Source: Escallonia rubra
Taxonomy: Eukaryota; Streptophyta; Magnoliopsida; Escalloniales; Escalloniaceae
Assembly (NCBI GenBank): GCA_033065855.1
Contig: JAVXUO010002345.1
Span: 248,001-312,000, forward strand
Direction of reading: 5' to 3'
DNA: 64,000 nucleotides
The first letter of the stretch is position 1; every line of letters begins with the position of its first letter. Position numbers and translations under genes: made by a program. Of the stretch, positions 53,487-64,000 are shown piece after piece. The notes under the pieces were generated by a model. It searched no databases and was not told the DNA's origin. It saw only the letters and a list, made by a program, of their open reading frames with translations.

Positions 53487-56400
53487 TCAAAAAGGGTTAT
53501 GATAACTGTCTAGAATCTTAAACTAAGATAACGATAATCTCCAAATATAACTCCAATGTTTTATGTAACTGTAGCTCGTAAACTTCACATAGACAAAGAC
53601 ACATCTGTCTTCCAAACTTAAAACTTACGAAATAACCTACTGAATAATTCAGACCGACATAACTTATGACTTGTTTTATAAGTCCTCATAGTGCTCGATG
53701 CCCAACTAAGTTTTGATTGCTTACACTGAGGAACACCCCCTTCTTGCTTATAGTCCAATGATACCAACTTGATCACACGTGAATTGATAACTAGGTACCA
53801 AGAAATCCTCCTCTATTCAAATAATCAAAATGTTCTAATCACATTATACTAAATTTTACAAAGTTCAGGCTCTTGCAACCACAAACTTCGTGTATCAGAA
53901 CTATGTTCCATAAATTTATTTTTTTTGCAGGTTATGTCCTTGTCACTTAAAGCTTTACTAAACACTACAGAAGCATCAAATCCAAAACTTTACATTTGCT
54001 TAATCAACCAAACTCAAAGCGATAGTCTCTACCAAAGACTAAAATATCAAACTTGATCCTAACATCGCTGTTGGATTTAATTGATGTATTATTTCATCGA
54101 GGTCCAATCCAAATAGGCCCCGGAAAACAAAAAGAAGAGGTGTAATAGACACAAAACCATCCATTCTGGTAATTAGGTTACAAGAAACTTTTCTTTTCAA
54201 TAATTTACAGCAACTTTTACATCATTTGGAGGGGGCAAGAAGCTACAACTTTTTTCTTAGGCCCACTATGGATCCGACCACTTATATCAGCCCTTAGAAC
54301 TATACTCGTCTGATTGCTTTACGTTACCATGCCATAAAAGATCACCATACTATAAAATATATCAATTCAACAAGTAGAATGATCATAAAATACTAACGAG
54401 CAGAGAGTAATTCAAATAGAAGATCAGACTTGTTGCTACATCTGTAACTATTGTCTAACTCAAAACTAAGCTGCTTTCATTCTCCATTTCAGCAACAAGG
54501 AAAACTCCTACTCCTAAATGAGCTACTCCATATTTCATAAACAAGTTCAGCAAATCACTGTGCTGAGTCTGCTTCATCTTCATTTATTCATTTACCATCT
54601 GTAACCGCAATAGTAGAAAAACATAACGGCAGTCACAGATTAAAAAATTTCTTTCCACAGTCTAAGCATCCACAACTAAAAAGTCATCTAAGTAATAGAA
54701 TCGAAATATCCTAGGTCCTTGAACTTTAAAACACGTATCTACTAGAAAAACAAAACTTCTTACCATACGCTAGAAAACCATATGTCAAAACAAAGGTCGA
54801 ATCACTAAAAAGAAAGATAACTGGGCTTGAAAACTTTAGTTACCTCAACACTTCTACATCACAAAACCGACAAAACTTTACAGTGGTCCGTTAAACATAT
54901 CACAACATTGCGTTACAAGATAGAAGAATGATCCAACACAAGGTCATTAGAAAATATGAGCTTTAGATCCCACCCATGCCCAATTTCATAGTAGAAATAA
55001 AACCAATAATAATAAAATGTGGCTAACACGACGAGCTATAAACTAGTCACTGACAAGTTTTGAATAGATTAACTCCTTTTACAGAAGATCCTTTCACACC
55101 TACCATCTGTAGCCATAAATCATTCAGCGATACTTGGTCGGGTTATCATAAAAGCAAGTTTTACGACCACAACCATTGACCCGATATGCAGGCACCAACT
55201 ACACTTAAGAGAGTTATAAGGTTACCATATCCGAAATAGGTTAAAGCTTTTTGAAGCTCAAACTTGGCATTTACACATTATGTATATAGCCTATAGTATA
55301 ACTACTCCTATCTACAAACCAAGACTTCAGAAATAAAGTAATCAACCGTATTCCCTTGGATTGCAAAACATATTCCCAATCTATGAACCAAAATTAACTT
55401 AGCATGCTTAAGTAGATACAAAAAGTGTAACATCAGAGCATTGAACCAACTTCCTAATAACATAGGTCAACTTCTCTAGATCAAATGTCAACGCCAAAAG
55501 GAAGCCAACCGAAGAACAGCATGTATTCACCAACAGAAGGCATGCTAGCCTCGTACTACCAAAAGTATAATGATCTTGACTTAAACCGTTAAAAGTCGTT
55601 ATGACTTTGTGACTTCCGATTCCCAAAAACAAGAACAATCATAGTGCCAAGAGTAACATAAAAGCTTTTGGATGTTGGATAGTACCTAGTTAGATATAGA
55701 CCCTATGAAACCATATGCCGAGACGAAAACAAAGGATCACGAATCAAGCTAGATAATCCAAGTTACCTTAAGAGCAAGAGTCTCCAAGTTGCTACATATC
55801 ATTAAATCTGAAAAATAAGATTGCCTATTGAACTTAGGTTCCACTCCTACTATGCATAAAATACCTTAATTGCAACAAAGAAAACCACTTTAGCTTTTGT
55901 CTTTGAATATCAGGAACACGGTTATCAACAACTTCATGGACAACAACTCCAACAATATACCTTGATAAACTTGAGCCAATAGAACCTTACTTTCCACCAA
56001 AAAAATGTAACATAAGCTAAGCCTTTCTATAATTCAAATGACTCTTTTATTCTTTCACCTCCACTTTTTTTTTTTTGGACGAATTAAAGAAGGACACCCC
56101 AAGGGAGAATAAAGCCCAATAACATTTACGAAACTAGCGACGAGCCTTAATAACTGAGACTATAACTAACAACCAACTTGGCTTTGAACCCTAAAACTCA
56201 AAGTGAGACGAATCAGATAATCTGAAACAGACTCGCTTGTCAAAAATTATCCACCAAAGCACGATAATATGCTAAGTAATCCATACCCAAAATCACGCTA
56301 AAATCATGACTATCATAATGAACTAGAGCCCAACGAAGGTCTGAATCACAATTATAGATCTTACAATTCCTCAATACTAACTTAATTATCGTGGAATCAA

Positions 56401-56496
56401 ATATTGACTCTAACCATAATCTTAACTCTACCCATCCTAGCCATCTCACGACTTATCTGATCCTAAGCATGAGTCCACAGGACTTTAAACCTATAG
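53487..56496 (-). mobile_element. decayed interior of a minus-strand Ty3 element
   Basis: Mostly AT-rich with no long frame. The only coding remnant is at 56240-56449 (minus): YDSHDFSVILGMDYLAYYRALVDNF, the retropepsin-like RVP_2 pattern around the FDVILGMDWL motif of Ty3 elements. It lies within about 50 bp of the primer site, so Gag is deleted. The rest may include unrelated insertions. The frame 55408-55638 has no domain. Confidence 0.55.
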
Positions 56497-56508
56497 CTCT
56501 GATACCAA
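56497..56508 (-). other. tRNA-Met primer binding site of Ty3 element
   Basis: The minus strand reads TTACAGTTGGTATCAGAGC; the TGGTATCAGAG part is complementary to initiator tRNA-Met. It lies two bases inside the LTR end at 56510. Confidence 0.75.
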
Positions 56509-57126
56509 CTGTAACGCCCCTGATTTTCGGAGGGTTAATATCAAATAAACAAAGTCAAAAACCCTAAAAATATCAAAAAGTCTCCCAAGTGGTCATTCTG
56601 AGCATCCCCTAATCAATCTCAAAGATACATCGATAAATGCCATAACAGCTTAAAGCATTTATAAATTCCAAATTACCCTGACACGGAGTTCCAAAATAAT
56701 TTCTAAACAAATTCAACTGTCATAATTATTACATCTAAAAATATTAATACTTACTCTGAGATAAAAATCACTAGCTCTCAGTTGCACAACCAGCCCTTTA
56801 ATCCAGTCCTACTTACTGATCACCTGAACCGAAAAATAACTAGTCAGTGAGCCAAATCTCCAGTAAGATCGCTCAATGGACCAACAAAAAAGGATACAAA
56901 ATGTTTGAGAAAAAAAGCTAGGGCTTTAGGGATCTTGCTTCTAGATAAATCCTAATTCAAGAATCAGAATATACTTCTTACCTTAGATTTCACACCAAAA
57001 GTCTATTGTGAATGAGACTATCTATTGTTCTTCTTTTTGTTCTTCTCATAAGCCCAAAAATAAAAGTAATGATACTTATAAGCCACCTAAACCCTAAATA
57101 AAATTTGCTGAATATATTTTTAAAAA

Positions 57127-58679
57127 GGATTAATGACAAAATTGTCTCTTAAGTTTTACACGTATTTGCACTTCGCTCCCCGTGTTTACAACTTTGACAA
57201 TAGTGTACCCTAACCTTGACAAAACCATTGCAAACGACTCCAAAATTGGATGGCCGTTGAAAATTGGACGTTAAGTCGACATGTGCACAACACATGCCGA
57301 TTTGGCATGGGCAAATAAGTCAATTCCCTTACCAAACCCTCTGAAAACCCTAAACCTACATTACTCTCTTCTCTCTCTTCCTCTCCTAGAACCCTAAACT
57401 CTCAATTTGATGTTAAAACAAACACCACCAGATGCGTAGAGATCACACAAATTCAATTTGCCATTTGAGAAATGGCGTCCAAGAAAGAAAAAGTCAGTAC
57501 ATAGCTGCATATATGTAGATAGAATTAGAGAGAGGGCGAATTCTTGGATATAAAGAAATGGGTTTTCACTTCTTGTCTCTGGGTGTCCTTCATATTCCAA
57601 ACATTACCATGTAACTGCTCACTTCAGAGTTGAATTGTCTGCCTATTAGTGTCAACCTCCTTTTCCAAGAAATGCTTATTTCTCTCCCTCCTCAAAAGGA
57701 TAAAAACTCAGATAAAGAATGCCGACCCAAACCATCGGAAGATCAATCATAACATCCTCATAGTCATGGCTGGACAGACGGATGCGATAACCAAGCCTAG
57801 CCGGAGCGACGAGGTTCTAGACCCAGATCACCAGCTTCAAATGCCCAGTCTGGTTAGGGCCCATTCAATTCCTTGGCACCCAAGCGCCCCATCAAGCTCA
57901 ATCGCAGAACAACTCCAATCACAATTTCGCCCATCTGAATTCGAGCTCGAACTAGCAACATAACTGGATCCTACGATAGGCTGGGTCTACGGCTTTTCTC
58001 TTAAGCTAATCCCAAGTATGCAAATTGCTTCTCCTTGCTTTAGTTACTTAACTAAAGGAGCTATCTGATACCGTGAGGATAAAGAGACGAGTAGCTGGGA
58101 TCCTTACACCCAGACCCCCCACGAAATCTAGTTTTGTCGCCCTGGGAGAGAATTAATCCATTACCTTTGGTTTGTATTTTTTTCTTGCTGCTGCTAGAAT
58201 GACTGGGTTCTTCTAATGTTTGGCTTTCTTCGCCGATGGAAGGGGAGGGGTCCAAGCTCTCACGACGAAGATAAATAAGAAAGCATATATATATTGACTC
58301 AGAGGGAATAACTCGTTGAATCGGCCAGTTCTCCCCGCCGCAAGTGTCGTCGTTCCTCTTCCCGAGTTTCTATCATTTCAGTCTCAATCTCAGGCTATAA
58401 TTCTTGGTGCTAATGATGCCGTGGAGCAAGACAAGTATGTCGAGACCCAACACTGTAAGGCCAGGATGAAGATGAGGGGATTTTTTTTACTAAAGTTACA
58501 ATTTTACCCTTCACTTTAGTGAAAAAAGTGGCACATGACACATGTCGACTTAACGTCCAATTTTGGAGTCGTTTGCAATGGTTTTGTCAACCTCGAGGGA
58601 CACTATTGCAAAAGTTGTAAACACGGGGGGCAAAGTGCAAAAACCTGTAAACCTCAGGGGACAGTTTTGTAATTAACCA
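57127..58679. mobile_element. second Pack-MULE, nested in a Ty3 LTR
   Basis: Long inverted repeats (about 150 bp): left GGATTAATGACAAAATTGTC, right (inward) TGGTTAATTACAAAACTGTC, then shared CCATTGCAAACGACTCC and AATTGGACGTTAAGTCGAC. The 9-bp duplication TTTTAAAAA is perfect (57118-57126, 58680-58688). No transposase is present; the interior carries captured gene sequence (see next entry). Confidence 0.88.
57763..57930 (+). pseudogene. captured fragment resembling MEE59-type small protein
   Basis: Frame from 57763 (MAGQTDAITKPSRSDEVLDP) continues to DHQLQ. Sequence after about 57840 is shifted by one frame and then reads FNSLAPKRPIKLNR. Together these follow my recollection of MEE59-like plant proteins (TKPSRSDEVLD...IRAQFDS-APKRPxKxNRSE). 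The frame break shows it is not a working gene. It lies inside a MULE, so gene capture is the likely origin. Family assignment is from memory only. Confidence 0.5.
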
Positions 58680-58959
58680 TTTTAAAAATACCGATCACGT
58701 CCCTAACTTATCTATATTTGTAAAAAAAGGTTTAAACTAGAGTCCAATCACATACCGTCACTAGGACTCCATCATAAATTATTTCAATAACATTAAACAA
58801 TACATTTGGTCCATCAATCAAAGTACTAGAATGTCAAATCTATACCCCTCAGATCAAGTGAGTTAAAATTAAGCTAAAAAAAAAAAAAATTGAGAACGAA
58901 TATTAATTTCACCAAAATCAAAAATTTTGGGGTATTACACTCACGGCCCAAAAGTTGTA

Positions 58960-60424
58960 ATGAGAAGATTAGGGGTGAAGAAGAGGAAGAAAAGAAGAAG
59001 AATCCATTCATCTAGCATTCTTAGGATTTATAACTTATATCGTGGATGCCTTTTTCTTTTTGCCCTCTGAACTTGTGTTAGATTCTGGATGCTTTCTCAT
59101 TTTCTCCATTTATTGCTTTCTAGGCTTTGTGTTTAAATGATGAGCAGAAACTGCTATACTTATGCAGGTATAGCTGGATCTGTTAGTGTTGATGGTTTAC
59201 TTTCGTTGATTTAGCGTGGGCCTGCCCTCTGCGCTTTGCACCTAGGTTTCGGGTACCCTTTGCGCTTTGCGAGTTCCATTAACTCAAATATCTTATGTCA
59301 AAAGCATTGCAAAATAAATGGTCAAGCATATCTACTGAACATTGGCTCAGTTTTTCTTCTATGCTTAGTTCAGTTAACAAGTGCTTTGTTCATTTAACAG
59401 TCTAGGTAAAAGGCAACGGCTTGCCCTGTCGAAACAAGTCACAGAATATAAGAGTAACCAAAAACTCTCATTTCATTAAAATAGCACAATATTGCAAAAT
59501 CTTGACATTTTGTTGCATATTTGAGCGGTATAGGCACGAGTAAATAACATTCCATAGAAAAATTAAAGAAGCGGTGTCTCCAAACTAAGGAATTTCCTGG
59601 TCTCGTATGGGCTTTTCTCAACACCTTTCAGGTGTTTTTGGGAAATGGTCTTCAGAAAGAAGAAATTGAAGAGTGTGTATTCATATGTAATATTTAGTTT
59701 TGGTTCTTTCTTGTTGTCTATTTAGGCATACATTTTTTGGATCAATTTGTTATTTTGATTCTATAACAGAAGTGATTGGGTGATTAATTATGTGAATGTG
59801 GGAATCTTAATATCATTGTGCTTCCTATTTTTTACAACATGCAAGTTTTTTTTCACCCTTTAATCTGAACCAATTCAAGATTTTAATAAGAATGTTGTAA
59901 TACGAAGCAAAAGTGGTAATACTAAAGTTCTTTTGGGCCATTCTGTCACTAGGATATTTGCTGATTCTCATTAGTAAATGTCTGAAGGAGACATGCATGT
60001 AAATATGTTCAAGTGAGGATGTACCACTACACATCTGCATGTGGTGTTATGAAATTAAAGTCATGTAGAAGCCAAAATGCTTCCATCCGTAAGGGACATC
60101 ACGAATGGGCAGATACAGTTGTTGAAGGCATACTGGTGCACGTTGAAACCTTTCACCTATTTGATCATCTGGGAATACGTATTCCTCGTGCAGTCGTTGA
60201 GCTACGCATCAAGGCTGGGGTTGATTTACCTGAATTCGCATTGCCAAAAGTGAATTCGTTGATGCATAAGAAAGCGAACTACAAGACCAGCAGTAGCGGG
60301 TGAACTATGAATACGGCTTTGCTTGATGACTTGATACCACCAAGATACGTGTTAAGTGTTGAATCAATGATGAGCTTGGACGTAGGGATTATTTTAAATG
60401 TTAGAGAAGCTGAAATGGTTGTTT
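58960..60424 (+). pseudogene. truncated APO2 copy
   Basis: Parallels 21460-25080 on the same strand. Positions 58960-59910 match part of APO2 intron 1. The match then jumps from the equivalent of about 22550 to about 24125, deleting exon 2. Exon 3 is retained in part (60013-60303): ACGVMKLKSCRSQNASIRKGHHEWADTVVEGI..., VVELRIKAGVDLPEF. The first zinc cluster is destroyed, and a second deletion joins the middle of exon 3 to its end, just before the LDDLI...EAEMVV region (60310-60424). Several stops and indels make it clearly dead. Confidence 0.9.
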
Positions 60425-60804
60425 AATTGCATTCTCTTTTTGTTATGTAGAATCTTGTAATCGAACACTCTTCTCCACCAAAAAGAAATGAAAGCAATTG
60501 TTATCTGAGTGGAGAAGATTGCATTAGAGAGGAGTCAAGTTGTTGCTCTCCATATCAACTACTGGTCTTTGTGTATCACAGGGGCAAAGATCCTTCAGAA
60601 ATGTCCTACAATTGCTTCGGTTATAAAAGAGAAAACTTAAGTTCATTGACACATTATTCGAGCAACTCCTAGCGACATTCATCCATAAACTTGATATTAA
60701 AATGAGATTCTTAGCTAATTTAGTACATAATTAATATAAAATACCAAAATAAGATACATAATTGCATAATTGAGCAACAGTGTACTTCCAAAGATCAATA
60801 TAAA
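60425..60804. other. APO2 3' flank copy
   Basis: Matches 25081-25430 up to about 60720, then diverges. No gene is visible. Confidence 0.6.
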
Positions 60805-61073
60805 AATGCAGTAGACTACATTGAGAATGAAGTCAACTACATTGGGAATGGAGCGGACTACATTGGAAATGCAATCGACTTTATTAACTGTTGGCTAAAA
60901 ATATCGGCTGATTGTTTCCAAAATTATGCAAAATCTGCCGATAAATGAGTTAGGGCTTCATCATACACTATTGAAATCACATTTTAAGTTTCCATTCATC
61001 GGGAAAACATCAAAACTCATATATTAAACTTTTCTCTCTTCAAGTCATTAATTCTCCCATCTTTCTATCGTAG
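60805..61073 (+). mobile_element. short LTR fragment of the gag-only Copia family
   Basis: Starts in a degenerate form of the palindrome array, with four ~20-bp units of the type AGTAGACTACATTGAGAATG, and runs through TCATCATACACTATTGAAATC to about 61050. It is cut short where the duplicated unit begins (GCTCCTAGTGCTTGGC, 61074). The equivalent junction in the other copy, at 13353, keeps more of the LTR. Confidence 0.82.
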
Positions 61074-61900
61074 CTCCTAGTGCTTGGCATTTCTATTTTC
61101 AATTAAAAAAGTCCCACTAATGTTTGTGTCTAATTACAAATCTTCAATTGAACAATAGGTGAAGGCTCAATTTGAAGTGCATATTCCTTTTTAAGATACA
61201 CCTACAAAGTTATTTGATTGATTGAAAAGGCCAAAGTATAAGAATTAAGAAAATCAGGACTTAATCTCCGATTATCTTGCAAAGTTACACAATTGACTAC
61301 AGAAACAAAGGCAAAAGAAAAGAATAAAACTAAGGTTAAAATTGTTGGTTAGTATAGTTGTGTCATCCTTCCTTCTTCATTTGATTTTTATTATCGCTTC
61401 TTTTACCTGAACTTTGAGAATTTTAACTGCCAAAAACCGTCGACTGACATGTCTTTCATCGATAAATATGGCCAAATGCTCCCTTTTTTTTCTTTGTTGC
61501 TATCAACTTGCATGTTTGTTCATCTGTTGCCTATTCACGTTGCTATAGTAGGGCATAACTTCCTTCTCATCAATCAATCGGCAATGTGCTTTGCTCATAA
61601 TTGTTCTAACTTGTTCACTCGTTCGATTATTGCTGGTCAATCTTAAAATCAATTATTCTTGGTGCCAACATAACATAATTACATGCTCATCACTATATCA
61701 CGGACGCGAGACTGACAACCGACAAACATAGATAGATAAGGTATGCTACATTCTCAACCAAATTCTTAGAGAGAAAAAAGAAAAAAAGAAAAACTTTTAA
61801 GAACCCCATATCCCCAATCGATCCATTGTGTTGCTTCTGTGCACCGTGTCGCGCCGCCCACCGCTGTTCAGCTCGCCGACGGCTGCTACTCCCATTGCCG

Positions 61901-61939
<39 letters not shown>

Positions 61940-62334
61940 GTTTCCAGCTGCTGCTGCTCCAGTTTCCACCGGCTGCTGCTCCCATGGCCGCCGGCGCCGG
62001 TTCCTGGTCTCAGTGCTACCGGCTGCTACTCTTGCCGCCGACCACCACCAGGTTCGTCTCTCTCTCTGTCTCTCTAAATGTGTAATCACTATGATTAATC
62101 GGTTTGTAGTATCTGACTTCTATTTTGAATACTTATTGTCTAAAAAAAGGCACACACGCGCTCTGCGTACATTTATTTAGATGAATTATGTAGGACCACG
62201 AGCTAATACCACAGATATGAAGTTGAAACTTGAAACCAAGATGTAGTAAATTGAAACCAAGTATGTACTGAGTAGACCGCAGACAAAGAAGAAGACGTTA
62301 AGGAGGAATCACTATCGGACATGGAGCCTAGGAA
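61074..62334 (+). other. second copy of the 13.35-14.81 kb segment, with 5'-UTR-like exon
   Basis: Runs parallel to 13353-14809, including the GC-rich exon (61830-62053) with the same ACCACCACCAG donor. The CTG run is longer here (about 61902-61937) than in the other copy (14415-14430). The copy then skips directly to sequence equivalent to 16236. Confidence 0.85.
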
Positions 62335-64000
62335 GAGAAAGCTTCTTGTTAGTGGGGAACTTCGTTTCCATTTTGGGATATATTTTGCTAATTTAAGAAG
62401 ATTGAGTATTTATTTACGGAAGCCTTGGGGATGAGAATATTTTCATTTTAAAACTCAAAATCTTTATTTGTCCCATGAGACTACCATTGATGATTAGGTA
62501 TCATCATGGTTGATAATGTTTGTACTAATTATGATTGTTGTCACGTACCCCTCTGTTTAACATGTAAACATTGACTTCAGTCGTTGTTTACCGTATCTTG
62601 ACATGCAAAACAATACTTATTTACCTATGATTCTTGTTTGAGTTGAGTTCAATTTTTACATGTATCAACTTCAATCTTAGGAATTCGAAAAATGTCAAGG
62701 GAGAAAATCCAGTGACTCGGAGGGAGTAAGAATATGTGTCTACATATGTAATTCCGTATGCATGTCGCAGCGATTAGTGGGTATTCTACTATTCTCGCTT
62801 CCTACCTGATTAATATGTCAAAAGTCCGTCAATTAGAGCTCGTGTGCAATCATCCTCTGCACTACCCCCGCAATTCTAAAGAGGGTGATAAAGGATCGAC
62901 AAACTAGATAAGGTAAGAGAAAGGAGAAGCATAAACTTGAACCATTTAAAGTGTATCAAGGATGAGAATCAGGGGTAATTAGTGAAAGAAGATGAGGTAG
63001 AGAAATATTGTGAGGATACTTGGATAGGCTAGTTAACGGAGGAATTGATGCTAATCCTTACGAACTACATGACTTGTTTGGTGATACCAATCAGTGGTTT
63101 GGTACGTAGAGTTGGAACATCTGAAGTGAAAAGTGCAGGAACCTTTGAAAAGGACGGAAGTAGGGAAGGCTATAGGACAAAACGATATCCAATACTGAGG
63201 TTTGGAGAAGCTTACTTGATGTGGGCATAGATTTGATGACTGTTGTCTAACAAATCTCGCGTTGTCTGAAAATGCTTTTGGAGTGGAAGACAGCACTTTA
63301 ATTCCTATATATAAGAATTCATGAGATATCTAAAGTTGCAACAACCAAGAGGGGATCAAGCTCACAAGCTTTTGGAGAGGGTATAATTAGAAGGGACTAA
63401 ATATATGAGAATCAATTTGCTATCATGCCTGGGAGATCCATTACGGGAATTATTTTTAAAGTTCCAACGTGAATTATGTAGTGGGATCTATAGGGGAAAG
63501 GAGTGCCTATTAAGGTGATTTAAGGATATGCATGATGGACCGAGTACTAGTGTGAGAACAACCGATGGAATGACTAGGAGTCTGCAAGTACGCTTGGATT
63601 TCACCAAGCGTTAGCTTTAATCCTATAGAATATAGACGAGCTTCCTTAGAATATTTGGGATAAGGAAGGTCCCATGTTGTACATATATATGTGGATGGTA
63701 TAGTCTTAATTCACGAGACTGGATTTGACTAGACGTAAAGTTAGAGTTAGGTACAAGTACTTTAAAATCCAAAGACTTAAGGTTAAGCAGGACAAAGCTG
63801 AAGTACCTGGAATGCAGTTTTAGTAACACTAGGAGGAGGTCTATGGAGAAAGTAATATTGGATGGTCAAACAGTACCTAAGAAATATATCTTTGTATATC
63901 TTGGCAAACTAATGCACATGGAGGGAGAGCTTGACGAGGATGTTGCCTCTTAAGATAAGAGCGCGTGGTGCTCAGTGATTGTAACATTCCTCTCTAAGTT
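62335..64000 (+). mobile_element. second copy of the dead RTE-type LINE region
   Basis: Matches 16236-18120 with scattered substitutions and indels. It has a single unit where the other copy has the 173-bp tandem duplication. RT landmarks recur (CCTGGGAGATCC, 63427; GATGGTCAAACAGTACC, 63861). The match continues to the end of the window, so the rest of the unit, possibly another APO2 copy, lies beyond it. Confidence 0.85.

Larger units (their letters stand above)
56510..58939 (-). repeat. Ty3 5' LTR interrupted by a Pack-MULE
   Basis: On the minus strand it begins TGTAATACCCCAAAAT (58939) and ends GGGGCGTTACA (56510), both typical of plant Ty3 LTRs, with the primer site immediately after. 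Removing the nested element (57127-58679 plus one target copy) leaves an LTR of about 870 bp. Confidence 0.72.

Noticed and set aside
1..64000. tRNA or rRNA genes
   Set aside because: The only tRNA-like matches are retroelement primer binding sites (complements of tRNA-Met). I saw no cloverleaf or rRNA sequence by eye.

Overview
KIND OF ORGANISM. This is nuclear DNA of a dicot plant. It is AT-rich and intron-containing, with GT-AG introns. It carries a chloroplast-targeted APO-family gene and a TIR-NB-LRR (TNL) resistance gene; TNLs are essentially absent from grasses. The DNA is crowded with plant Copia, Ty3, LINE, CACTA, hAT and Mutator-like elements. I cannot name the species. I ran no searches; all family calls come from motifs read in the sequence. 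LAYOUT. 1-1855: unassigned sequence with a short CACTA-like non-autonomous element (969-1440). 1856-7564: a complete non-autonomous Copia element carrying gag only, with 1.43 kb LTRs and a perfect 5-bp target duplication. 7570-12564: remains of a minus-strand Ty3 element (gag, RT/RNase H, integrase, chromodomain-like tail) beside a solo Ty3-type LTR. 12565-18600: a fragment of the gag-only Copia LTR, unique DNA with a GC-rich 5'-UTR-like exon, a hAT-like element and a dead RTE-type LINE. 19391-25080: an APO2 gene (+) in three coding exons, with an apparent 1-nt frameshift at the end of exon 2. 25589-48852: a TNL gene (-) whose exons are spread over 23 kb by insertions. It holds a 10.4 kb CACTA element placed at the last codon (itself containing three hAT-like elements and an inverted repeat of a transposase fragment), a gene-capturing Mutator-like element (Pack-MULE) in intron 4, and a very young gag-only Copia element inside the NB-ARC exon. 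49000-53500: a triplet-rich foldback element, a ~70-bp tandem array and an LTR fragment. 53500-58939: a decayed minus-strand Ty3 element whose LTR was entered by a second Pack-MULE. 58960-64000: a second, broken copy of the APO2 3' region followed by a second copy of the 12.6-18.1 kb region. HOW IT FITS TOGETHER. APO2 and the TNL are convergent, with only about 0.5 kb between their native stop codons. The block [Copia-LTR fragment - 5'-UTR-like exon - LINE - APO2] occurs once in full (12.6-25.4 kb). It recurs in the order APO2 tail then LTR/LINE (59.0-64.0 kb), as expected of tandem duplication of the locus. The APO2 copy at 59-60.4 kb is plainly dead, and the better copy also has a frame problem. 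The TNL's exons encode near-complete TIR, NB-ARC, LRR and C-JID modules, and its loss looks recent: the retroelement in NB-ARC has LTRs differing at only one position that I found. The most notable items are this freshly broken TNL, the CACTA element sitting exactly at its stop codon, two unrelated gag-only retroelements, two Pack-MULEs, and the inverted transposase repeat.
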